NCBI GenBank assembly: GCA_027579435.1
Contig: JANBPK010000718.1
Location: forward strand, 94,231 to 158,230
From: Candolleomyces eurysporus
Taxonomy: Eukaryota > Basidiomycota > Agaricomycetes > Agaricales > Psathyrellaceae
DNA: 64,000 nt
Direction of reading: 5' to 3'
In this document: positions 12,341 through 23,895 of the stretch, piece by piece
How positions within the stretch are numbered: position 1 is the first letter of the stretch
Layout: each line of letters opens with the position of its first letter
The notes under the pieces: model-generated
Database searches by the model: none
What the model was told of the DNA's origin: nothing
What the model saw: the letters and a program-made list of their open reading frames with translations, nothing else
Translations under genes and position numbers: made by a program

Positions 12341-13533
12341 ATGGCGAAAGCAGCAAATGTCAATGCGTCGAAGAAAGGGCCGAAAAGTTCTGTCGCGACG
12401 GCCCCCTATTTGCTGCGGTCCAGGCGAATGCCGACAGATACTAACCCTGACGGTAAGCCTCATTTCATTGAGAAGCTTCCGAATGCCTATCGCTCATTTC
12501 GAGCCGTGTTTTAGGCAAGGATCGGTCCGTGGAAGTTCGACAAGGGTGTCTAGAGGAGGAGGTTCAAGAACCGGCCAGCGTTGACGCCGACATGGAAGAA
12601 CCGCAACTCCCCGAAAATGAAAGCCAGTTCGTGGTGAGCGTCACCGGGGAGATGGAACACAGGCGGACGAAGTTCGACATGAAGATTAGGAAGTTGAGGA
12701 AAAGTACCGTCGTACTTTGGGAGAGGGGAGACCGCTATAAGGTCCGGCTCCATCACGTACTCGCACAGAGAGCGGAGTGGGCGAGGGCGTTGAAGGTGGT
12801 GAAGGAGCGTTCTGAGCGCGCAGAAGAGGCCGAGCTGGATGCTTTGGCAGAGAAGGCCGAAATGGAGGAGGAGCTGAAAATGGCAGAAGAACGGGCAGAG
12901 CGTGCTGAGGAGGACGAGCGTGAAGCAAAGATGGAAGTGGAGGAGATGGAGAAAGAATTGAGGGTGGCAGAGGGACGGACCGGTCGTGCAGAGAGGACTT
13001 GGCGGGCTGCGAAGGCAGAAAACGCTCGCATTGAGGGCCAATTGAGAGAGGCGGTGGAGCAGATGAAGCGTGCGGAAGCGGGCGAGCGAATTGCGAAAGC
13101 AGAAACGGCCGATGTCAAGGAGCGGTGGTTAAAGGCCACGGAGCAGACGGAGCGTGCGGAAAATTCCGAACGAACTTTGAAGGTAGCGACGGCAGAGATG
13201 GAGGAAGCGTTGAGAAGGGCCGAGGAGAGGGAAAAGAGAACAGAACAGGCAGAGCAGGCTGCGAAAGCCGAAACGGCTGAAGTAAAGGAAGAATTAAGGA
13301 AGGCGGAAGAACGGGCGGAGGAGGCGGAAAATACGGACCTAGCGAAGAGGATGGAGATTGCAGAGGAAAATGCGAAACGATCGCAGTCCCAGATGATGAG
13401 GTACTGGCTTGCTTTGACGAAGGAAAGAAGGGAGGCGCAGCTTCTTCGGGAGCAGTTGGCTAACGGGGAGCCCGAAGCTGGGTTCGCGCAGGGGCCTGAA
13501 TATTGTGATCCCCTTCCTGACAGGCCTTTCTAG
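12341..13533 (+). CDS. Coiled-coil protein with six tandem 28-residue repeats
   Basis: Two exons, 12341-12452 and 12515-13533, with a 62 nt intron, give 376 aa. The ATG at 12341 opens a basic N-terminus (AKAANVNASKKGPKSS). From about residue 115 the protein is almost pure Ala/Glu/Arg/Lys heptads. Six 84-bp units at 12820-13323 each encode exactly 28 residues of the pattern AE..ER.AKAE.AE..E.LR.AE...R, followed by a decayed seventh to about 13407. Twenty-eight residues is four heptads, so the register is kept across units. I expect a long rod-like dimer. There is no signal peptide, membrane segment or known catalytic motif. I do not recognise the gene and cannot assign a function. Confidence 0.8.
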
Positions 13534-13566
13534 GCGCAGGAATCGGATGGATATTCAGAGATTATA

Positions 13567-15880
13567 TCACAATTGGACACTGAAAGTTAGCTTATCTTGA
13601 ACTTTGAATATAACAGAGAAGCAGATTACCATAGTCATAGTTAGGAAGGTCGTCGACGGCTGAAGCTTTATTTGATATGCGAAGATAGGTTGAGCAGCCC
13701 GACGAGTCTTCTTGAACCGCAAGAAAAGAGATTTGATAGAAGACCAAACGGTGGTGGCAATCTTCAACCTTCTTCTCAGTTTAGAGTCGCACTGCGGTAC
13801 ATCGTCTAAATCATCGGCGGCGAAGATGTCCGTGTCTTCCGCTCCAACAAGAACGAAAGGGGGACCCGGGCTCCGAGATAATGAATGGCGTCGCTGATGT
13901 CGTCTTGTTGGTAGTAGGATAGGGTTTGACTTGGTCCCAAAGTGAGGACTTCGTGCTGTCCGGGAGACCTGGTCCCTCTTCAATGGCATAGGGCACCCTT
14001 GAGCGTTGGAGGTGACTGAGCGAAGGCAAAGTTTTGATCTATACATCAAATAAAGCATGAACTTGTTAGCTGTGAGCGTGATAATCGAATGGTAAAGAAC
14101 TTACAGAAACACTGGAAGAGAGCGAGACAGTCGAGGACGGAGGGGAGATATCCCTCGAGAATAAGGAAGGAAGACCCTTTCCAATGGCGAGGTTGCAGGA
14201 TGAGTTCGAAGGAGTGAGGAACCCAAGTAACGGCCCAAAAGGAGGAACTTCATCTTCCCCACTCTCGTCGCTATCCGGTCCATTTCCATACCAGCCAGGA
14301 GTGTTACTAGAACGGTCGATGTTCTCGGACACGCCCCATGTTTGAGTACGCATGCGAGACGAGGCTTGAACATCGGGAGATTGCCACTTCCACGCCGTGT
14401 CGAGATCTGGGTTTGGGTGTAGGAACCTCCTCGTCTTCATCATCAGCGCCCTCGGAAGAGCTTTCGGCAGCATCCGAGCCAAGGGCAGCTTGAGCCTCGC
14501 CCTCAGCAGCCTTCCTCTCGTCATAGGCGTTCGGAGAGAGCCACTGAGACGACCAATCGCTGAATTGCGACGAAGTCGGAGACGCTTCCTCACCCTCGTC
14601 GGACTCTGCAGTCGGACTAGGAGTAGGAGGAAGGCTACCTCCAGACACACTACGAGGCAATATCGGAATCCTCGAACCACCAGCCTTCGCAAGCTCCTGA
14701 GGCAACATGTTGAAAACATTCGGGGCACCCGGACTAGGATTGTCGGACCTTCGGGGAATGGTGGCCAGAACCTGTTCCCAAGCTTCGGGAGCCATACCCG
14801 CTGGAGCTACTGCCTCCTCATTGCTTGACGCGGCGCTGCTGCTGGTACTTCCAGTGTCTGAGGCTACGGTCGAGGCCTTACTGCTGTCCAATGTTGTCGA
14901 CGATGTCGAACTAGCGCTCGATTTGTGAAGAACCAATGGCATGATCCGTGGTAAATTGCTAGGTTTGACGACACGTGCAGCTGGGGCAGGGGCAGGGGCA
15001 GGAGGAGCAGAGGAGGCGAAGGGAATAGCGGGCAAAGGAGCGGGACGAGGAGCAGGAGCAAGAGGAGCCGAAGGGGCGAAGGAAAAAGTGGGCGAAGGAG
15101 CGGGACGAGGAGCGAGAGCAGGAGCAGGAGAAGGGGCNAGGAGCAGGAGAAGGAGCAGGAGAAGGAGCAGGGGACTCGCTCCTCAATGAGGAGGAATCGC
15201 TCGACGTCAGGGAGCCGGGGGAGCGAGACCATTGAGGGATTATCGACAGACTCTTCAGCGAAGACTTGGATCCCGACGGAGTGATCCTGCCCTCGCTCGA
15301 CTGCGTCCTAGTAGGAGTCTTCATCGCCACCGGAATCCTCGACTTCGCAATTCCCGCCATAGACGGACTTGGAGTTTGCTGGGATGCATCGTTCCTATCG
15401 CTGGAGGCACGGGGGATCACACGTGGCGAAGCATGACCGCAGGGGAAAGCGACCCCGCAACATCTCTTTTCTTCCTCTCGATACGCTGTTGCTTCTTCTT
15501 CCCTCGAGCCTTCTTCGGAGGGGCGTTGAAAAGGGAATGAACTTTGAGCAAGGATAGAATTCGTCCTTCAAGCTGTTGCTGTTCATACGCGTCGCGCGGC
15601 TCCGGGATGGTGACGCATTTGAAGTACAAGGTCGATCCAAAGGGTGCAATGGCGGGGTAGGGAGATGGAAGATATCGACCCTCTCTGATAAGAGCGGTGC
15701 GCCTTTTTGTCAAGTCCGCAATTACAGCCTCAGCTCCGCCGCCCCTTGGAACAGGCGTACCCTTAGGCTTAAAGGCAGTCAATCAGCGATGAAGCTTCAA
15801 CACACAAGACGGTTTGCATACCTTGAGAAGCTCTTCAATCTCCGAGAGGATGTCTTCAAAGATGGCCTTGGGCGAAACAG
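13567..15880 (-). CDS. Ser/Pro-rich unknown protein, spliced, with homopolymer-linked frameshifts
   Basis: The minus-strand gene reads from an exon near 15880 (AIFEDILSEIEELLK) across a short intron into a globular-looking segment (15417-15782: KGTPVPRGGG, REGRYLPSPYP, EPRDAYEQQQLEGRIL). A long low-complexity Ser/Pro/Ala region follows (14307-15420), then an acidic stretch (14066-14440: GWYGNGPDSDESGEDEVPP), an intron at about 14041-14106 and a basic tail ending near 13567. Coding potential changes frame at the N at 15138, near TTT at 14412-14414, near a C run at about 15460 and at the G run at 13859-13863. All are homopolymers, so base-call errors are more likely than genuine decay. An upstream exon at 16063-16260 is possible. 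I recognise no family. Repetitive Pro-Ala-Pro codons lie near 15000-15170. Confidence 0.55.
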
Positions 15881-16729
15881 GTCTATGAGATAGGTTGGAA
15901 ACCAACAACGCTAACTACAAAGATGAAAAGAGTCAACAATCCGAAGACTCAAAAGAATAGGTAAGGACCGACTTCAGGCAAAATAGTGCTTTGAACTTGA
16001 ATATGCACAGGAGCCGTGATGGAACTTGCTGAGAGACCGTAGTCTCAATCACTGGGACAGTGCTAGAATTCTGTAGTGGAAACTGAAGGAGGAAGAGGAG
16101 GAGGAGGAAGAGGAGCGTAATGGTTTCCAAGCGACGGGCGCGCCTTTGGGGTCCAGGTGGCATCGGGTGAGTCGGACGACTTCAACGAGTTCGATTCACT
16201 GGTCAAGCCTCGCAAAAGGAACGTCGTCGTTGTCGTCCGGAACTTGCTTCCGATTGACACGGGACGGAGGGCGAGCTGCTACGCTGCGTCTCGGCTCCGG
16301 GGTCAAATCCAGGGGCACAGCGTAGGAAAGGCCCGGCCGAGGCTGTAAGGACGTCCGTCCTTGCCCTTCCCGGTCCCAAGTTTGAGTCCAGGAGGAGGAC
16401 GAGCGCGGTGGTGGTTGCGAGCGAGCAAGAGGTTGAGCGATGCTGGCAGGATCAATCGATCACATGACCTATTGAATTCGCCAGGCAACCGTGGCGAGTG
16501 GCGGCCGATGGACGATTGTGGGCGCGGCGATCCCACAAATCAGGCACATCACATGGCCACGCGCCTGGCCTTTTGCTGATGCTATGGCCACTGCGGTGGG
16601 AAGAAGAAACAGATTCCATGATTCTTAAGTTGGGGCCGCACTCAGGACATATGGAATGAGGAACTGTTTCATAGACAAGGCATATAAAGCTACAATCCTA
16701 CTACAACTTGAATACTAATAAGAAAGATA
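15881..16729. other. Intergenic or 5' region of the Ser/Pro-rich gene
   Basis: A minus-strand open frame at 16063-16260 (SKFRTTTTTFLLRGL...APLPPPPLPPS) may be a 5' exon of the Ser/Pro-rich gene, but I could not fix a start codon. Nothing else is recognisable before the 3' end of the next minus-strand gene at 16730. Confidence 0.3.
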
Positions 16730-18043
16730 TCACTGGGACGATGAGCCATTACGATTGTGCATTCCCGCAAGTACAGTCGAAAGGTCGGGTAGCTCGTCAT
16801 CCGAGCTAAGCTCGTCTGGGATAGGATATGCAGCTTCCTCACTATCCAAATCCGATGCACTGTAGTCTCTGGGAGTGTAGTCTCTGTGAGCGAAATGGGA
16901 CCGCCCGAGTTGGCGATAATATTCATAGCCACCCTCACCGCCGCTTTCCTCCTCTGCTTCAAGGTCCCGCCTTTCCTGAGACTGATCAGATAAATCTTCT
17001 CCTTCCTGGTTGGCCTCCAGGTTATCGATAGTTCTGGGTCGCTTAGGGCATTGGTGAGCGTAAGGGTACCGATGTTTCGCCATCACGAAGCCGCATTTTG
17101 CGCACTGGACGAACAGGCTCCAAAATTCGGAAGCGGAAACCCCGTCGTCGTAAAGGATGTCGAGGCAGCTCAGAGTTTTTTCTGACTCTTCTGGAAACTC
17201 TTCACGTATCCCTGTATGCAGTGGGGTCAGCAGTGTATACCAAGGGCGCTACTATGCACTCACGTTTCAATCCATTTTGACTCCGTGAAAAGTTTCCACC
17301 GACCATTTGGGGGGTGAATATTCTGCGAAGTCCCGTTCCAGGGCCACATAGCAATTTCTCCTCATCGTCGACCTCTTTCAAGAAGTCGAACATGTTCGGA
17401 TTGTAAGGCTTGTCTAGTCTCAGGCATGTTAGATTGCGTTCAGCCATAACTTATCAAACGGGAACGTACCTCTCTTTGGATAGATATAAGTCAGCAATGT
17501 CCTGCAGGCATAGAAGCGTTCTAAAACAACTAGAAATAGGACATCAGTATCGTTATTCGTGGCAGATCTAGCCTTCGGAATCAATTACCAAAGTAGCCAC
17601 AGGATGGCTCCCTTGCGCACTCGGCAACGTATTCGCCGATAAAGGGTCGCCGCTCCGGGTCGCTTTTGTTTTCGTTGATAGATTCCAAAAGGGTGATCTT
17701 GGATTCTGTGTAGCCTAATGAGGCGTCGACGTAGGAACAGAAGCAACACGGATTAAGAAAGTAATGCGTGCATTTGTATGCCATTAGCTCATCCGGTGGA
17801 ACGCGACTGTTGTCCTGTTGGTAAGAAGGCCTAACGAATATGATTCAGAAATTGGAAGGAGAAGGTTACAAGAAAGACCCACCATGCCCACATTCGAAGA
17901 TCATTGTCCCGTGAACTCCAATGGAGGATGTAGGCAGGTGACGATATATTCCCTTCAAACTGATGAGCGGCCTTTGCGACTCGATCCAGCATGGAGCCGA
18001 GTCGACGAGCGCGAACAGACTGTGGTGCACGATATGAGGTCAT
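16730..18043 (-). CDS. Unknown basidiomycete protein with a C2HC-like zinc-binding segment
   Basis: Five exons: 17883-18043, 17589-17830, 17470-17520, 17264-17413, 16730-17211. All junctions are GT-AG and in frame and the product is 361 aa. The ATG at 18043 opens MTSYRAPQS. The middle exons are Cys- and aromatic-rich (YKCTHYFLNPCCFCSY; CAREPSCGYF). The last exon contains FWSLFVQCAKCGFVMAKHRYPYAHQCPK, a C-X2-C...H-X3-C arrangement that could bind zinc, followed by an acidic, Ser/Asp-rich tail (YPIPDELSSDDELPDLS). I recall similar unnamed Agaricomycete proteins ending in a Cys/His cluster, but no function is known to me. Intact splicing and frame argue for a live gene. Confidence 0.65.
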
Positions 18044-18231
18044 TTGAGGAAGCTTTGAAGTTGTGTTTGAGTCAACTGTAGGCTACAGAGGAGGGGTTAG
18101 AAGAGAATGAGATTTAGATAGCTCTAACTCAGCCATCCTTATATACACGAAGCCGCCCCTGCATTCAGCGACAGTGAGACAATCCTCTCGTTTCGCCAAG
18201 TCCACATTTCCTGCAAATGCTGTACAGCGTC
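18044..18231. other. Short intergenic stretch before the tandem repeat
   Basis: Upstream region of the minus-strand gene starting at 18043, ending at the 155 bp tandem repeat. No gene seen. Confidence 0.4.
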
Positions 18232-18702
18232 AGAAAAAGAAGCTCTTGCGGAAAAGGAGGAGGAAGTTCACGGCGATGTATGTTGTGTTGGAGGTTGGCA
18301 TCGGTTAAGATGGTCTGCGCACCAGGCTATGCTCCCTAGAATGGAGAGGTTCATCTGTCCTCGTACTGTTGTCGTTTTCCTACTAATTTAGCAGAAGAAG
18401 GTCATGCAGAAGAGGAGGAAGATCGTGGCAATGCATCTTGGTTTGAGGCTGGCGTCGGTTAAGATGGTCTGCGTGCCATGCTGTGTTTTCTGTGGCAAAC
18501 CAATTAACCTATCCTTTTATTTTATCGTTTTCTTACCAATTTAGCGAAAGAACGTCGTGCGGAAGAGGAGAAGGAAGCTCACGGCGATGCATGTTGGGTT
18601 TAAGGCTGACATCGGTTAAGATGGTCTGCGCGCCAAGCTATGGTTCCTGTAATGGGCCAATACGCCTGCCCTAGTATCTTTGTCGTTTTCCTACTACTTC
18701 GA
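18232..18702. repeat. Three tandem copies of a ~155 bp unit that looks like an exon plus intron end
   Basis: Copies at about 18232-18391, 18392-18544 and 18545-18702. Each carries a basic stretch (AARAAGGTCRTGC.GAAGAGGAGRAAG), then TCGGTTAAGATGGTCTGCG, then a pyrimidine-rich CGTTTTCCTACTAATTTAG. The last block is what an intron 3' end with branch point looks like, and it directly precedes the next copy. It may therefore be an amplified exon-intron unit, but frames are broken in at least two copies and no gene can be drawn. Confidence 0.75.
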
Positions 18703-19246
18703 TGAGTGTTGATACATTTACAAGGGGATTGTGGGAGGAGACATGGCGCAGAGACGACCGTCCAAGAGTCAAACAACCGATCACAAGATTTGGGTCCGGA
18801 TAGTTTAGCCGGTGGTGGTGGCAATGCAATGCCTATCATTTTCATTTTGGCGTTTCTTGATCGCTGCTACCTAGTAGTCCTCCCAAGACGAAGTTGAACG
18901 ATGGCTGGGGATGCAAGGAAACGACCTGGGCTACAAGTACCTTGGAATAGAAACGTTCAAATCCAACATTCAAAGTGTCACTACCAGTATGACAAAATTT
19001 GTCCCCGTTGCGAACTGGAATCCGGGTCTCCAGCGGAAGGTGCAACGTAGTTCCAATCCCGGAGCATCCGCTCCAGGATTGTCAACTGTATGGCTATGCT
19101 GCTTCACCGAACGAATCGGCTCCGAACAGGGAGGCACGTATAAAAGCAACCAGGAAGTCGGCCGGAATTCAAGCCCCAGCGCTCATTGCCCATTCTAGCA
19201 TTCGCCCTCAACACGTCTTGCTCTACCTTTCTACACCACTACTATC
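18703..19246. other. Upstream region of the DUF6698 gene
   Basis: No gene recognised. It probably includes the promoter and leader of the gene starting at 19247; TATAAAAG at 19139-19146 lies about 100 bp before the start codon. Confidence 0.4.
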
Positions 19247-20765
19247 ATGCCGAGTCGACAGAACAAGGAGAATCGAGCTCCATCTCCAATGGGCTCCGGA
19301 CAGTCGTCGATCTTGGAAGCCACAAAGCGTCAACTCCTTGGCAAACGAAAGGAGCGAAGTGGCGCCAACGAAAATCACGGCCATTCAGACGATGAGGACA
19401 ATAATGAATATGATATTGGTCCTCCAAAGAAGATGTGAGATCCTCCTCTCTTTCTATTTAAATTTGCAGCTAATGAGCCAATTACCCAAGTGCAAAAACA
19501 AACGAGCTGGTTTCGTATGGGCGTCACTTTGGACGGACCGTCCACACCTTCTGCCACCTTCAAACCCTACTCACGGAAGGGCAGAATCGAATCAACGAGC
19601 TCACTTTGCGTGGAGTCGGCCCTGAGCACTTATCGCCTATGTAAGTCCCTTGACCCGACTCCATAGCTTGCTCGATTCTAACATCCTACTACAGAGAGCA
19701 ACGCGACCATAAAATCTTCAACAAGCTGATCAACATGGTCCCTGAATTAGAAGATCAACTTTGGGACGAGAATACCACCGCCGAGGATAAAAAACACATC
19801 GCCGACATGGTATGGTTCAATGAATCTTTTAGTAGCAAAATATGTTTGACAATACCGAACTTAGGTTAACAAAGGGGTGAAAGGAGCCCGTGCCGACGAT
19901 ACTAAGGGTTTGAAATCGGCACTGGTCGATTTAGTGACGCCGCCCAATAGTGTTTTGAGGCCTCCATTGTCACAAGGCAACAAAAACGGAAGGGGCTTTC
20001 TTCATGAAGAGACAGGAAAGTATCTGTGTCCAACAGATTATGACTGGTCGGATCCTAGGTGCGGATCTTCTCAATATTTTAGGATACCACTGAAGGAGCC
20101 TTCTCAGCATCAAGCAGAAGCTGCGGTTGGCTGAAATCATCCCAACTCTGGATCAGTGGCCGATTTTCTTGTACGAAGGCCTGAAGTTCAATCCAGAAGA
20201 CCCGTGGCAAGGCCTTCTGAAAGGGCATCTCATGGTGCAAGCATTCAAGTACATCTTCACCAGCCCAAGCTCCGTCGATGGAGAAGCTCGAGCAACCAGG
20301 TCCGGAAATGCGGCACTCCACGGAATGAAGCGAGTGACGGCTGCTTCATTGGTTTACATTGCTACACTGGTTCGTCATTATATCAACTTTATTATTGCAT
20401 AGCCGTCCATACTCATCCGTTGTAGGTTCGGTTCTCCCTCAGCAATTCCGCTGCTTTCACGTTGCACGATAAGGTTATGAATCACGAGGCTTTCTACTAT
20501 GGTCTCCTTGCCTTTCTAGATGACGCTCATGAGCAGGAAGAAGTTAACAAACTGTTGACCTGGTGGGATGAGTGCGTAGTCCTACTGACTTCAAATGATC
20601 CTCTGAGCTAACGATAGATATTGCAGGCTTATATTCCCTGGCCAGTCACTAGTTGGACGCAAAAGGGTTCCCCGGACGTCAGCCCTTGCGAGCCTGCAGG
20701 AAAGGCGCCGGAAGATCTTACAAGGGAAATCACAGCCTGCTACTGAGGTGGGTTTGTCGTCTTAA
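19247..20765 (+). CDS. DUF6698-family protein (Agaricomycete family of unknown function)
   Basis: Seven exons: 19247-19434, 19491-19640, 19695-19809, 19865-20058, 20108-20369, 20426-20571, 20627-20765. They sum to 1194 nt with all phases matching, giving 397 aa. The N-terminus is basic and low-complexity. The conserved part starts near residue 65 (GRHFGRTVHTFCHLQTLL) and continues through LINMVPELEDQL, GARADDTKGLKSALVD, RGFLHEETGKYLCP, DQWPIFLYEG, DPWQGLLKG, FTSPSSVDGEARATRSGNA and a final LLTWWDE block. These are landmarks of a large lineage-specific Agaricomycete family annotated DUF6698. Its function is unknown. No stops or shifts, so the copy looks alive. The family name is from memory of its motifs. 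Confidence 0.85.
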
Positions 20766-21136
20766 GAGTACTGTTTTCCGTTCTTCTTTCTGCGACTGCT
20801 CGATGTTGAAGTGGCGCGACTTCTTGGTGCATTTCGTTCTCTTGGGCCGCTTTTTCCCGGACATTTTCTTGTTGAATTATCTTAGTTATTCCCTTCTCGA
20901 CTATCTTGAATTTCTCCCTGTGTATTACAATGAATAAATGATTTGTCGATCATGATATTACACACAGGTATATAAATAAGAGGCAGGCGTACTAACAAGG
21001 GGCAGGCAAGAGTACTAAGAGTAACGACGGCAGAAAATCCAACTGACAACAGTACAAAGTCCTATTAATGACAGCACAAAGTCTAAGTGATGGTGATACA
21101 ACGGCTTCTGTACGAGCCGTGATGCAGCAAACGAGA
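20766..21136. other. Convergent intergenic region
   Basis: Lies between the 3' ends of the DUF6698 gene (+) and the next gene (-). Contains AATAAA at 20934-20939, a plausible poly(A) signal for the plus gene. Nothing else seen. Confidence 0.5.
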
Positions 21137-21745
21137 TCAACAGTGAATTCCGTCCCCTCTCATGGTGACCCGCGGGAGGGGCGGAGGGTTTATCACACCA
21201 CGCGAACTAGATGCGAAATCAGGAAAGGGCAGACATAAGCGTAGAAGACGTGATAGCTCACTGGAATTAAGACTATCGTGCAACAATTTGGCCATTGCGG
21301 TCTGTCCCGTGCGTTGATAGTGACAGATCATGTCTACCAAAAGCTTGACCGCTTGGCCATACATGGACGTCGCTTCTTCTTTCTCGTGTTGTGCTGCACC
21401 AAGACGATTGACAGATTGCATGAAATGTTCGATGACACAAGCGATTGCTTGGATGGGTTCTGCGTCCTGCCACGAGTGCAGATCTGAGAGGGTGGGCATC
21501 ACTTTCAGGTGCAAGGACGCGGAGGCAAGGGTAGGAGGAGGTAGGGACGAGGAGCTGGAGGAAGGGGAGGATAGAGGAGGTGTAGAAGCAGATGATGAGG
21601 GGCGCGACAAAGTGGCGGCCTGATAATTGGTCAGAATGACATCTATGTATGCAGAACAGGTTACACTTACAATGGGGTCAGCCATCTTCCCTTTGCCACG
21701 TTGTGGCAGGGTATCTGATTCTAAAATAAAGGAAAACGGGTCCAT
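21137..21745 (-). CDS. Small unknown protein with a helical segment
   Basis: Two exons, 21671-21745 and 21137-21619, with a 51 nt GT-AG intron in phase 0, give 185 aa. A Ser/Pro-rich stretch (SSSASTPPLSSPSSSSSS) is followed by an apparently helical part (about residues 60-150: LSDLHSWQDAEPIQAIACVI, QAVKLLVDMICHYQRTGQTA). No signal peptide or membrane segment. I do not recognise it. It lies tail-to-tail with the DUF6698 gene. Confidence 0.55.
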   Translation of the reverse strand: MDPFSFILESDTLPQRGKGKMADPIVSVTCSAYIDVILTNYQAATLSRPSSSASTPPLSSPSSSSSSLPPPTLASASLHLKVMPTLSDLHSWQDAEPIQAIACVIEHFMQSVNRLGAAQHEKEEATSMYGQAVKLLVDMICHYQRTGQTAMAKLLHDSLNSSELSRLLRLCLPFPDFASSSRGVINPPPLPRVTMRGDGIHC

Positions 21746-22064
21746 TGCAGGGGGGCGAGGTAGAATTGGACTATGAGTGAGCGCGAGTGATTGGAGGAAG
21801 GGGAGGGAATTGCTCCCATATAAAGCAATGGAACCTTCGGCAAAAGCCGCTCGCCAGCGTCAACCGCAGTCGACTATGTCGGGAAAAGATCAACTTTACA
21901 CAGCGAAGTTGAACTTCGTGATGGCAGTACGCGGCTAGAACCGAACATATGAGGGCGGTATAACTAGGTTGAACATCCTGACCTTCTTTCTCTTTTCTTT
22001 TTCTCTCCAAAGCGTCAGCCCCCCGGGTTCACTTAGTTGCTGGACCTCCTACTGTTTATTCACC
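21746..22064. promoter_or_regulatory. Probable shared divergent promoter region
   Basis: This 319 bp gap separates two divergently starting genes (minus start 21745, plus start 22065) and must hold both promoters. It contains a pyrimidine-rich stretch at 21980-22012 (CTTTCTTTTTCTCTC type), common upstream of fungal start sites. No defined motif is claimed. Confidence 0.35.
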
Positions 22065-23608
22065 ATGGCTAACGACCTTGCTAATCTTATTCTTGAAATG
22101 AACGTGAGTCACTCCTACCCTGCGGAGGTACTTGTATGTCCATACTTATCACCCCGCAGCATCACCGAGACCGAGACGAGGTCCGGGACCGGCAAGTTCA
22201 ATATGGCGAAGAAGTTCTAAATGTGGTCCGGAGCACCCTGGACAGGTTGTTGGCTGGAGGCGACACCGAGACCGTGGAGGTCTCCCCACCCGCCTACAGC
22301 CTATTTGACCCCCTTCGCGGCTCAAGCACGGCACTTGAGGACGCCATGGCGTCTCTTGAAGCCGAAATTTTGGGCCCAGACGTAGAAACCAACCTTGCAC
22401 CAGCGCCCGACACGGAACTTGAAGGTCAAACTCCAGAGAATAACCAAGTCTCAGCGCCGGCGAACGACAGCGGAGAACTTGAGGATCAACCGGAACCGGC
22501 GAACGATAACGGGATGCATCAACCGGCAAACGACAACGAGGCTCCCGTCTCCAACGAGATTCCTGTCCCTGTCAACAAGATTCCTGTTCCTATCAACGAG
22601 ATTCCTCTCGACGAGACTCCCGCCCTTAGAAATGAGACCCCTTCCGTTCTTGCCAACCAGGCGAATCCACTGGTTCTGCCTGCGGGCGAGGTTTTCGCCT
22701 TTCCCCATGCCCCTGTGACCCTCCAGCGAAGACAGCGTGCTGGACGACGACCTCGAGGCTCTAGTCATCTGGCTGAACGTCGTCAGTTCTTAGGACCTTC
22801 GGTCGATGCCTCCGACACAGACACGTCCTCCGGTTCGCAGGTAAGGTTTAGTTCTTTGCTCAACTATGACAGACTTCTCACCTCGTCTCTAATAGCTCCC
22901 GCGAGTCATAAATTTGAACCCCCCGGGTTTGGGAGTCAACAGAATGGACAATGCGTTCCGGAGAGGCTTAGGACCTTTGGTCGATGCCTCCGACACAGAC
23001 GCGTCCTCTGGTTCTCAGGTACCGCTTAGTTCTTTTGCTCAACTATGAAAGGCTTCTCACCTCGTCTCTAATAGCTACCGGAAGCCACAAACATTCCGCG
23101 AGTCATAAATTTAAACCCCTTGGAGGGTTTGGGAGACAGAATGACCAACGCGTTCCGGAGAGGCTTAGGACTTAGAGGTGTTCCGCCTCCACGACCTCCT
23201 CCTGACTGGACTATCGATGATAATTCAATCGTTGAGCCTCTCCGTACAGTCAAGAGACCACCGGGTCCAGCCTACCGTCGAGAAAAATCTCGACCCACGC
23301 CGTCCACGTCCTCAGATTCCACATCGTCCTCCCAATTTTTCCCTCGTTCAATCCCCACACGAGGTGCGGCAACCACCCCTCCTTCAAGTCATCCTTCAAC
23401 GGAATCTGAGGAGACGCGCCATACTTCGTCGCCGTGCGTTGCTTCCATCCCCCCTCCAACCTCTTTGAATGCATCTCAGGTGTCCGCTGAGACCGCCTTA
23501 CTCGATCAAGTGAAGAAGTTGAGCTTGCAGGTACGGCAACTGCAGGAAGCGACACAGCAACTACTGGCTGAGCAAGGCCAAGCAACCAATCACCTGCACG
23601 AAGAGTGA
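22065..23608 (+). CDS. Unknown Pro/Glu/Asn-rich protein with a duplicated exon and coiled-coil tail
   Basis: Four exons, 22065-22103, 22160-22840, 22896-23018 and 23075-23608, total 1377 nt (458 aa) in frame. It begins MANDLANLILEMN. Residues about 70-210 are low-complexity, with repeats such as PANDN and NEIPVPVNKIPVPINEIPLDE. Exon 3 (41 codons) resembles the end of exon 2 (VDASDTDTSSGSQ) joined to the start of exon 4 (PRVINLNP...NAFRRGLG), and the introns on each side are near-identical. The C-terminus is a Leu/Gln heptad segment (LLDQVKKLSLQVRQLQEATQQLL). No known domain. The 56 nt first intron moves the start into a 13-codon first exon. Confidence 0.6.
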
Positions 23609-23895
23609 AAGTGCTTCGGAAGCATGACTTGGGTGTGACCACCATTCTAAATCTTCTTGGCGTCCTGGACTCTATATTTATTTCACTTTCAGTACTTACG
23701 ACTTGACACGACTTGTATCCTACACTGCACATAGTTTTACCCTCCATTGCATGTACTTTACCATACGCTTACATCTTGCATTGCACATAGCCCCACATAC
23801 ATCACACATTCTATCTCCTGTCATAGCCAGCTTGAATCCAACAGCTTGAGAGATTCGAAACTCTACCACAAGGGAGGAAAAGGGGGAAAGTATCA

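Noticed and set aside
12550..13139. Minus-strand frames of 128-163 codons under the coiled-coil gene
   Set aside because: Antisense shadows of the 84 bp repeats.
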